This document shows positions 1 through 4,832 of a stretch of DNA of 5,933 nucleotides, piece after piece. Both the position numbers and the translations under genes were made by a program. The stretch covers positions 1 through 5,933 of the forward strand of contig RPPD01000159.1 of NCBI GenBank assembly GCA_003818675.1, given 5' to 3'. Every line of letters begins with the position of its first letter. Position 1 is the stretch's first letter. The DNA comes from Spirochaetaceae bacterium (GTDB taxonomy: Bacteria > Spirochaetota > Spirochaetia > SZUA-6 > RPPD01). The notes under the pieces are model-generated. The model was not told the origin of the DNA, ran no database searches, and worked only from the letters and a program-made list of their open reading frames with translations.

Positions 1-1
1 C

Positions 2-703
2 GGACTTTCGCTTTTCGAATCACCGGGACTGTTGTTCATCCCCAACCAGCCCGGCAAGTCATTGCGAACTCGAGTTTGCGTTGTGGACGGCCGCACGAAT
101 ATTGCGGGCAGTCGGATCATAATGGGCGACTCAATCGTGAATGAACTCCGGCTGCGCACAAGGTCAAACGATCTTTTCCAGCAGGCTGCAGGATCTGCAT
201 TTTTTATCAGAATACAACATGCGCAGTTTTCCAAATTTGCCATGTTGTTCGATGACATTTTTTCTGAATGGAAAGAAAAGCCTGCCGGTTACAAGGACCT
301 GATTCTTCTGAAATTGTCGGAACTGTGCATAAATGCGGGCAGACTCTGGACGCCAGCACCTGCTGCAATCGACATCGCCCCCAATGCAAAAAAAATCGAT
401 GAAATCATCCGCTATCTTGAAAACCACTTCATGGAAAATATTTTGCTCCCACAACTCGCGGCAGAGCTCGGATACTCACCGTCATATCTCTCCAGGTTTT
501 TTAAAAGCAAAACCGGTGAATGCCTGTTTGAATTCGTAAATCGACTCAGAATACAGAGGGCGTGCATGCTTTTAAAAAACACGGACAAGTCGGTAACCGA
601 AACAGCTTTTGAATGCGGCTACAACAACATCTCGTTTTTTAACCGCATGTTCAGAAGACTCATGCAATGTTCACCGCTTGAATACAGGAAGCGGATGGGC
701 TGA
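2..703 (+). CDS. AraC-family transcriptional regulator, 5' end outside window
   Basis: This is a DNA-binding regulator of the AraC/XylS family, seen from mid-protein to its TGA stop at 701-703. About 233 codons are visible. The frame is open to the left edge, so the TTG at 32 is probably internal. The first visible residues (ESPGLLFIPNQPG) fit the 'GD-hydrophobic-IPPG' strand of the cupin-like effector domain typical of the family; roughly 60 residues would then be missing from a usual ~290-residue protein. The last ~100 residues carry the two helix-turn-helix units: the first around LPQLAAELGYSPSYLSRFFK (codons near 449-508), the second ending in the family signature FECGYNNISFFNRMFRR followed by SPLEYRK. 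The family usually binds direct repeats near target promoters and senses small molecules, often sugars. The target and ligand here are unknown. It converges on the lipoprotein gene with a 32-nt gap. Family assignment is secure; specificity is not inferable. Confidence 0.93.
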   Translation, partial: GLSLFESPGLLFIPNQPGKSLRTRVCVVDGRTNIAGSRIIMGDSIVNELRLRTRSNDLFQQAAGSAFFIRIQHAQFSKFAMLFDDIFSEWKEKPAGYKDLILLKLSELCINAGRLWTPAPAAIDIAPNAKKIDEIIRYLENHFMENILLPQLAAELGYSPSYLSRFFKSKTGECLFEFVNRLRIQRACMLLKNTDKSVTETAFECGYNNISFFNRMFRRLMQCSPLEYRKRMG

Positions 704-719
704 CCCTGGTATTGCCTTT

Positions 720-736
720 ACAAACGCATGGTTTGT
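720..736. terminator. Weak hairpin between convergent genes
   Basis: A perfect 6-bp inverted repeat, ACAAAC (720-725) and GTTTGT (731-736) with a 5-nt loop, lies in the 32-nt gap between the stops of the AraC gene and the convergent lipoprotein gene. Its position suits a shared bidirectional transcription end. However, the stem is AT-rich and no run of T follows on either strand, so it is not a canonical intrinsic terminator. Assigning it as a terminator is an inference from location. Confidence 0.3.
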
Positions 737-1422
737 CAATTTACCTTGTTGCGGCTGAATAAAAATACATATTCCTTCTCATTGATTCTCAGCGTTATGG
801 AGATCATTGTTGAATCGGTCTTCACGCCGGAATCAAATCCGTTTTTCCAGAGATCCCCGTAAACAAGCCCCCGATATTTTTTGCCAGGCAGAATATCAGA
901 AGTAAAAAGCAGGTTGTTCCTTAAAAAAACAAGATAAGAAGCGGATTCTTCAAGTTCCTTATCAAGATTTTCATACGCGATATGCTCATTTAATCGGCTT
1001 GAAACAGTTCCGTCTCTTGCGGCACTGGCTGAACTCGCCACAGCGCCCATGCAGAGACAGCATGCCATTGTGGCCGCGGAATCTGATTCTTTCTCCAGGA
1101 ATTCAGACGCGGTGTATGTTTTTTTTGCTTCAATCATATTTCCAGGCGCAGTTCCCTGTCTGATTGTAGCACAGTTTTCATTTATACTGATGATTGCATC
1201 GCTGTTGTTTTTTATCTCAACGCGGAATCTGATATGCTCCTTTTCATCACCAGCCTGTGCGTTGATACGCATCGACTCTTCTTCAATAACCGCAATTGAC
1301 AATCCCCTCTCAGCGATTACCATTACCTGTTCATTTTCAACAGGCACATAATAGTATGAAGCACAGCCTGAAACCAGGGATATCAGCAGGGCCGCAGTAA
1401 CAATTAAGTATTGCCTTTTCAT
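736..1422 (-). CDS. Putative lipoprotein of unknown function
   Basis: The gene encodes a 228-residue secreted lipoprotein with no function I can name. The N-terminus is a type II signal peptide: basic MKRQ, a hydrophobic stretch, then lipobox LVSGC with Cys20 as the predicted lipidated residue. Ala at +2 would not retain it in the inner membrane under the E. coli Lol rule. Residues ~62-90 (IRFRVEIKNNSDAIISI) and ~163-225 are beta-rich. A 'LLFTSDILPGKKYRGLVYGDL' type stretch at about 171-191 resembles the loop of Ig-like lipoprotein folds such as DUF4352, where a PG is followed by a conserved GxVxF strand; this is likeness only. Between them lies a small-residue hydrophobic patch (~117-135) with Cys121, Cys122 and Cys124. 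The ATG is supported by AAGGGAG about 6 nt upstream and a promoter candidate ~30 nt upstream. It is divergent from dapL and convergent with the AraC gene, and appears monocistronic. Confidence 0.82.
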   Translation of the reverse strand: MKRQYLIVTAALLISLVSGCASYYYVPVENEQVMVIAERGLSIAVIEEESMRINAQAGDEKEHIRFRVEIKNNSDAIISINENCATIRQGTAPGNMIEAKKTYTASEFLEKESDSAATMACCLCMGAVASSASAARDGTVSSRLNEHIAYENLDKELEESASYLVFLRNNLLFTSDILPGKKYRGLVYGDLWKNGFDSGVKTDSTMISITLRINEKEYVFLFSRNKVN

Positions 1423-1454
1423 ATATTCTCCCTTTTAAATTTTATATACCTGAT

Positions 1455-1483
1455 AATATAGCACGATCATCCAGATATTTCAG
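1455..1483 (-). promoter_or_regulatory. Predicted sigma70-type promoter for lipoprotein gene
   Basis: Read on the minus strand, CTGAAA (1478-1483) serves as a -35 box with 4 of 6 consensus bases. A 17-nt spacer leads to TATATT (1455-1460), a -10 box with 5 of 6. TGC directly before the -10 gives an extended -10 motif, which can compensate for a weak -35. The start site would fall near 1448, giving a leader of about 25 nt that contains the AAGGGAG ribosome-binding site. This is matched by eye to the consensus and untested. Confidence 0.5.
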
Positions 1484-1691
1484 GCCTCATCCAACAATCT
1501 TCATTTCTTTTGTACTCGAATTAAAGGGAATAAACAAAGCCGATTCACTCGACCTTTACGACCTGACCGGGACTTCTTTCATTCCGTTTTCTTTTCAGAT
1601 AAAATAGATTATGAGGCAGGATGCAGAACCATTTTTAGTGCATTCTCATCAACGACATGGAAAAGATCAGTTTGTAGCAGTTTTCCCCGAG

Positions 1692-1721
1692 TTGACAGAA
1701 ATCCTGTTACTTCATTATATT
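1692..1721 (+). promoter_or_regulatory. Predicted sigma70-type promoter for dapL
   Basis: TTGACA at 1692-1697 is a perfect consensus -35. TATATT at 1716-1721 matches the -10 consensus in 5 of 6 positions with an 18-nt spacer; TATTAT at 1718-1723 is an alternative with a less usual 20-nt spacer. The start would be near 1728, giving a leader of about 27 nt with GAAAGG (1741-1746) as ribosome-binding site, 8 nt before the ATG. The short leader leaves no room for a lysine riboswitch, so if regulated at all, dapL would be controlled at initiation. Confidence 0.6.
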
Positions 1722-1754
1722 ATGGGTCACCTCGAAAATTGAAAGGTAAAAAAC

Positions 1755-2984
1755 ATGATCCGCGTAAATGAAAACTACCTGAAGCTGCAGTCGTCATATC
1801 TCTTCTCAGAGATCGGAAAACGAATGGCAGAATTTCAAAAGAAGAATCCCCAGGCGAAAATCATCCGCATGGGCATCGGGGACGTCACACTCCCGCTGCC
1901 CAGGGTCTGTCTTGACGCATTCCACAAGGCTGTGGATGAAATGGGTGATGCCGCCACATTCAAGGGCTATGGCCCTGACCTGGGATATGATTTTCTCAGG
2001 GAGGCCGTGGCAAAACATGATTTTCAGGCGCACGGGGCGGACATCAACGCGGATGAAGTGATAATCTCTGACGGCGCCAAGTGCGATTCCGCAAACATAC
2101 AGGAACTTTTTGCATCAGACATCACCATAGCGGTGCCAGACCCGGTTTATCCGGTCTACGTTGATTCTAATGTGATGGCCGGCCGCACAGGCTCCTATTC
2201 CAATGGAAGATACGGAAAGCTCGTCTATCTGGAAAGCACGGAGAAAAACAATTTCATCCCGAATCTGCCAGAAGGAAAAGTTGATCTCATCTATCTCTGT
2301 TTTCCCAACAATCCCACAGGCGCCACCATCACAAAAGACGCGCTTAAAAAGTGGGTGGACTACGCGCGCGAAAACAAGGCTCTCATCATCTATGATGCTG
2401 CCTATGTCCAGTTTATCCGCGACACATCCCTGCCGCAGAGCATTTTTGAAATCCCGGGCAGCCGCGAGGTGGCAATTGAGATGCGGAGCTATTCCAAGAC
2501 CGCGGGCTTTACCGGGACGCGCTGCGCTTACACTGTGATACCCAGAGACTGCAAGATCTGGACCAACAAGGGCGAGAAGACATCACTCCACGGTCTCTGG
2601 AACCGCAGGCAGACTACCAAGTTCAATGGTGTCTCATATCCTGTCCAGCGCGCGGCAGCGGCCATTTATACGCCTGAAGGACAGAAAGAGATAAGGGAAA
2701 TCTCGGATTATTATCTTGGAAACGCCGCGCTTATCAGAAAAGCCTTCACCGCGCTCGGCTACAAGTGCACGGGGGGGGAGAACTCGCCGTATATCTGGCT
2801 TGATACCGGCATGGACTCATGGGAATTCTTCGACAAAATGCTCGCAGAGGCGAATGTTGTCATCACTCCTGGTGCCGGATTCGGCAAGTGCGGGGAAGGC
2901 TTTATCCGCGTGAGCGCCTTCAACCAGAGGGAAAATGTGGAAAAGGCCCTTGAGAGGATCAAAGCCGCACTAGTGAAAAAATAG
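1755..2984 (+). CDS. dapL: LL-diaminopimelate aminotransferase (DapL)
   Basis: DapL is a cytoplasmic PLP enzyme that converts tetrahydrodipicolinate plus glutamate directly to LL-2,6-diaminopimelate and 2-oxoglutarate. It thus bypasses the acyl-blocked DapD/C/E steps toward lysine and peptidoglycan. The 409 residues match the family's length from end to end. N-terminal hallmarks are NENYLKL, SYLFSEI and [12 protein letters not shown] (38-49), then the [11 protein letters not shown] loop (71-81), ISDGAKCD (104-111) and [15 protein letters not shown] (129-143). Expected fold-type I aminotransferase residues are present: Asn186 in FPNNPTG, Asp214 and Tyr217 in YDAAY, the PLP Schiff-base Lys248 in [13 protein letters not shown], and Arg385 in GFIRVSAF for the substrate carboxylate. 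The sequence resembles the plant/chlamydial-type DapL1 branch. The start is set by GAAAGG 8 nt upstream. No other lysine-pathway gene lies nearby. A G8 run (2771-2778) sits in codons 339-342, and the frame is intact. Confidence 0.97.
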   Translation: MIRVNENYLKLQSSYLFSEIGKRMAEFQKKNPQAKIIRMGIGDVTLPLPRVCLDAFHKAVDEMGDAATFKGYGPDLGYDFLREAVAKHDFQAHGADINADEVIISDGAKCDSANIQELFASDITIAVPDPVYPVYVDSNVMAGRTGSYSNGRYGKLVYLESTEKNNFIPNLPEGKVDLIYLCFPNNPTGATITKDALKKWVDYARENKALIIYDAAYVQFIRDTSLPQSIFEIPGSREVAIEMRSYSKTAGFTGTRCAYTVIPRDCKIWTNKGEKTSLHGLWNRRQTTKFNGVSYPVQRAAAAIYTPEGQKEIREISDYYLGNAALIRKAFTALGYKCTGGENSPYIWLDTGMDSWEFFDKMLAEANVVITPGAGFGKCGEGFIRVSAFNQRENVEKALERIKAALVKK

Positions 2985-2986
2985 CA

Positions 2987-3310
2987 ATGGGAACCGCTGC
3001 CGACCTCGTCGCCTATGGTGTAAATATTAAAACGCTTGATTCCAGCCAATCGATCAAATTATTCACTGAATATCGTAACGGGGGCTGGAAAACCTCAGTC
3101 GATAAAAATCTGGGAGGCACACAGCACGCCTTGATGAAACCAGGATACTATAAAATTGCCGAAAATCTAATAGAGCTGTCATATACCCTGCAGGATGTGG
3201 GTCTTCCGGAAAAAACAATACTGGAGACAAATTGCATAATTGATGCCACATTCCGCACACCTTTTGACAGTTCCAATAAAGTCAGATTGATGTACAAAGG
3301 CCAGGAATAG
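2987..3310 (+). CDS. Hypothetical 107-residue protein abutting dapL
   Basis: I do not recognise this ORF. Its ATG lies 2 nt after the dapL TAG (TAGcaATG) with no Shine-Dalgarno sequence, so it would need termination-reinitiation from dapL. The frame is open only back to a TGA at 2951-2953, so no longer upstream version exists. The 107-residue product has no signal peptide or membrane segment and is mixed alpha/beta, with KIAENLIELSYTLQDVG (56-72) likely helical. The tail, with IIDATF (84-89) and KVRLMY (98-103), faintly recalls the C-terminal 'IIDAxYRS...GxxVxL' of Gfo/Idh/MocA oxidoreductases. It could therefore be the 3' stub of a longer gene whose front was lost, but this is a weak likeness. 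Base composition looks more A+T-rich than dapL by eye. It could be a real coupled gene, a remnant, or a chance ORF. A second Met at codon 50 (3134) also lacks a ribosome-binding site. Confidence 0.45.
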   Translation: MGTAADLVAYGVNIKTLDSSQSIKLFTEYRNGGWKTSVDKNLGGTQHALMKPGYYKIAENLIELSYTLQDVGLPEKTILETNCIIDATFRTPFDSSNKVRLMYKGQE

Positions 3311-3379
3311 CCCCTTGACGGGAGAATCATTTTTCGTGATTGGACGCATGCAAACCCATATTCCGGCATCAGGATCATA

Positions 3380-4534
3380 CTATAGCGACATCTTGTACAA
3401 AAACGACATTCTCCAGACATATCCTGAATCAGCGTCAAACGGATAGAAGTCATATGATATTTCAAACACTGACAGGAGCATCCGCAAACCAGATGCCACC
3501 CTGAATCCGGTCAAGGCAGCAGGCTCAAGATCAAAAAGCACCCCGGCGGAAAAACGTATGTCAGCAAACATGGCAACATATCGATTGACCTTTCCAAGCG
3601 GGAAATATGAGTAGAGCACAGGTAATTTCAGGCTTGTGCCAAATGGATTTACCTCTACTCCGGCAGACAGCTGATGTTCAAAAAGGTAAACATCCAAAAG
3701 AGCCTGGGCAATAAACTGCGTGTCATCCCCGTAATTTGTATGCAATCCCAGTCCAAAGGTTGCGCCAAGGAAATTATACTGCTCGACATGGACAACCTTA
3801 GCCTCAATTTGGGGTGCCGGAATGCCCTTGAATGAACCGGCATATGTCGCAGTTCCTTTATCCTCGCCTGTTTTTTTCACTGCAACATTTATATCAAGCC
3901 TGGAATCCCCAGGCGCCCAAATAACAAGGTCGAGGTCGGCAATGCCGCCAGTAAAGGTATTGGCAGCAGAGAGATTGTACAGATACCAGCTATTGCTGTT
4001 TCCAGCCTTGAACCAGTTCAGAGAATGTGATGCCACAGTGGAATAAACATCCATTTCCTTTTTTGTATTGTCATACCCGCCAGGCAGGATAAAGCTCACC
4101 TCTATTACCGTGACTGCCTGCGGGGCAAATATGACGTGGAACCTGCAGGCTTTTAATTCATTGCCCCAGAAATCTCCTTCCTGTTTCTCCCCCAAACCAG
4201 GCTTTTCCCGCGTGATGTTTTCCCTGAAGATTTCCAACTGTTTTCCAGCCACTGTCACGGTCACTTTTTCCATATAGGGTGTGACAAACCAGAGATCTGT
4301 TACTGTCAGAGTCGCCCCTGGATTGCGGACAAAATAAACTGCCCTTGAAAACGCGTCAGGCTTTCCCGTGAGGTCCAAAAACAGGTTTTCCTTTTCAATG
4401 CGCAGTGCTACCAATCCCGCATCCATGGAAATGACATCACCTGCGGGATGGGGCGGCATCTTCGGCATGGCAATATTTGCATAAAGCGAAGCTCCAAGAA
4501 AAAGAAAACACACAATGGCAAAAAAACGGGTCAT
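3380..4534 (-). CDS. Secreted beta-rich protein, probable outer-membrane barrel C-terminus
   Basis: This is a 384-residue exported protein of unrecognised family. I use the Met at 4534, not the in-frame ATG at 4552. GGGAGG lies 6 nt before 4534, and the shorter start puts a classic signal peptide at the N-terminus (MTRFFAIVCFLFLGASLYA, cleavage after Ala19). The other start would add MRGRPL and lacks a ribosome-binding site. The mature protein has two apparent parts. Residues ~35-240 form a strand-rich periplasmic-type region (LRIEKENLFLDL, VYFVRNPGATLTVTDLWFVTP) loosely like DUF4424-type exported proteins with an early 'N/R-NP' strand. Residues ~250-384 alternate hydrophobic and polar residues and are rich in Tyr/Phe, as in beta-barrel strands; the last strand is YVWRMSFLYKMSL, ending in Leu rather than the usual Phe. 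The only Cys outside the signal peptide is Cys130. It converges with the small ORF behind dapL and diverges from the sensor gene. A role in the envelope is inferred; the specific function is unknown. Confidence 0.85.
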   Translation of the reverse strand: MTRFFAIVCFLFLGASLYANIAMPKMPPHPAGDVISMDAGLVALRIEKENLFLDLTGKPDAFSRAVYFVRNPGATLTVTDLWFVTPYMEKVTVTVAGKQLEIFRENITREKPGLGEKQEGDFWGNELKACRFHVIFAPQAVTVIEVSFILPGGYDNTKKEMDVYSTVASHSLNWFKAGNSNSWYLYNLSAANTFTGGIADLDLVIWAPGDSRLDINVAVKKTGEDKGTATYAGSFKGIPAPQIEAKVVHVEQYNFLGATFGLGLHTNYGDDTQFIAQALLDVYLFEHQLSAGVEVNPFGTSLKLPVLYSYFPLGKVNRYVAMFADIRFSAGVLFDLEPAALTGFRVASGLRMLLSVFEISYDFYPFDADSGYVWRMSFLYKMSL

Positions 4535-4540
4535 TAAAGG

Positions 4541-4546
4541 CCTCCC
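4541..4546 (-). promoter_or_regulatory. Ribosome-binding site fixing the secreted-protein start
   Basis: On the minus strand this reads GGGAGG, followed by the 6-nt spacer CCTTTA and ATG at 4534-4532. It lies inside the 18 nt separating the two candidate Met codons, so it can only serve the inner one. It is the main reason for the 384-codon reading. Confidence 0.75.
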
Positions 4547-4556
4547 TCTCATCCCA

Positions 4557-4586
4557 AGTCTAACACACCAAATCTTTCTTTTCCAA
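4557..4586 (-). promoter_or_regulatory. Possible promoter of the secreted-protein gene
   Basis: Read on the minus strand, TTGGAA (4581-4586) is 4 of 6 to the -35 consensus. After an 18-nt spacer, TAGACT (4557-4562) is 4 of 6 to the -10. The start site would be near 4550, which leaves the inner ATG a leader of about 16 nt but would make the outer ATG (4552) untranscribed. This agrees with the start choice, but the boxes are mediocre. Confidence 0.33.
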
Positions 4587-4593
4587 CAATAAA

Positions 4594-4624
4594 CCGGGAG
4601 TGCCCCGGAATCCAGGCATCTGGA
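4594..4624. repeat. Pair of adjacent inverted repeats
   Basis: CCGGG (4594-4598) pairs with CCCGG (4604-4608) across a 5-nt loop. Two bases later TCCAG (4611-4615) pairs with CTGGA (4620-4624) across a 4-nt loop, followed by a short T run at 4628-4632 on the plus strand. The pair lies just upstream of the -35 candidate for the secreted-protein gene. It could be an operator, or a weak plus-strand terminator protecting the sensor promoter from read-through. Both readings are inference, and 5-bp stems occur by chance. Confidence 0.35.
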
Positions 4625-4731
4625 GCATTTTTAAGCCTTCCATAACAACAAAACCCGGCTTTTTTGCAAAATTCTTCTTATTTTCCATCAAAAGCCCGAT
4701 AATCACAGAGAGAATCTAAAGTACTCGAATA

Positions 4732-4760
4732 TAGACAGGATGACTGCTGGATAATTTTAT
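4732..4760 (+). promoter_or_regulatory. Possible promoter of the sensor gene
   Basis: TAGACA (4732-4737) matches the -35 consensus in 5 of 6 positions. After a 17-nt spacer, TTTTAT (4755-4760) matches the -10 in 4 of 6. The start would be near 4767 with a leader of about 66 nt. Other AT-rich -10-like words occur nearby, so the exact site is uncertain. Confidence 0.33.
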
Positions 4761-4817
4761 GTCTCCAGTGAATTTTACAAAAAGAACGGCAGGAACACAC
4801 TTTGATCCTGTCGCCTT

Positions 4818-4823
4818 GAGGGG
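4818..4823 (+). promoter_or_regulatory. Ribosome-binding site of the sensor gene
   Basis: GAGGGG lies 9 nt before ATG 4833, a strong anti-16S match at acceptable spacing. It settles the start of the open frame that runs off the right edge. Confidence 0.7.
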
Positions 4824-4832
4824 ATAAAAGCC

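Larger units (their letters stand above)
1423..1754. other. Divergent intergenic region, lipoprotein gene / dapL
   Basis: This 332-bp gap separates the lipoprotein gene (-) from dapL (+). It holds one promoter candidate near each end (1455-1483 minus, 1692-1721 plus). Two open stretches in the same frame were examined in the middle. The frame from about 1440 to the TAG at 1605-1607 reads like protein near its end (LDLYDLTGTSFIPFSFQIK) but has no ATG, GTG or TTG start; it could be the tail of a decayed gene or chance. After it, ATG 1611 opens a 43-codon ORF ending with TGA at 1740-1742, 12 nt before dapL. It has no ribosome-binding site and contains the dapL promoter candidate, so I do not call it a gene. 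I see no riboswitch, tRNA or strong operator here. Confidence 0.6.
4535..4832. other. Divergent intergenic region, secreted protein / sensor gene
   Basis: This 298-bp gap separates the secreted-protein gene (-) from the sensor gene (+). It contains a weak promoter candidate for each gene (4557-4586 minus, 4732-4760 plus), two neighbouring inverted repeats (4594-4608 and 4611-4624), and the sensor ribosome-binding site GAGGGG at 4818-4823. A minus-frame ORF across 4678-4932 overlaps the sensor gene start, lacks protein-like features and is not called. Confidence 0.55.

Noticed and set aside
1611..1742. 43-codon ORF on the plus strand ending 12 nt before dapL
   Set aside because: It has no ribosome-binding site, and the best dapL promoter candidate (TTGACA at 1692) lies inside it. 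A leader peptide would not be on the transcript from that promoter.
3325..3341. AATCA-n7-TGATT inverted repeat between the convergent ends near 3310 and 3380
   Set aside because: It has only a 5-bp AT-rich stem and no T run after it on either strand; too weak to call as a terminator.
4535..4552. Longer start (ATG 4550-4552) for the secreted protein
   Set aside because: It has no Shine-Dalgarno sequence, and the extra MRGRPL places the strong GGGAGG site inside the coding region; the inner ATG gives correct ribosome-binding spacing and a standard signal peptide.
4633..4665. AAGCC ... GGCTT followed by T6, terminator-like on the plus strand
   Set aside because: The stem is 5 bp with a 19-nt loop, and no plus-strand gene ends nearby for it to terminate.
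1512..4730. Exact 10-mer GTACTCGAAT in both divergent intergenic regions (1512-1521 and 4721-4730)
   Set aside because: In a 6-kb window several 10-mer repeats are expected by chance, the sites are not palindromic and have different distances to the genes; a near copy also occurs inside the sensor coding sequence.
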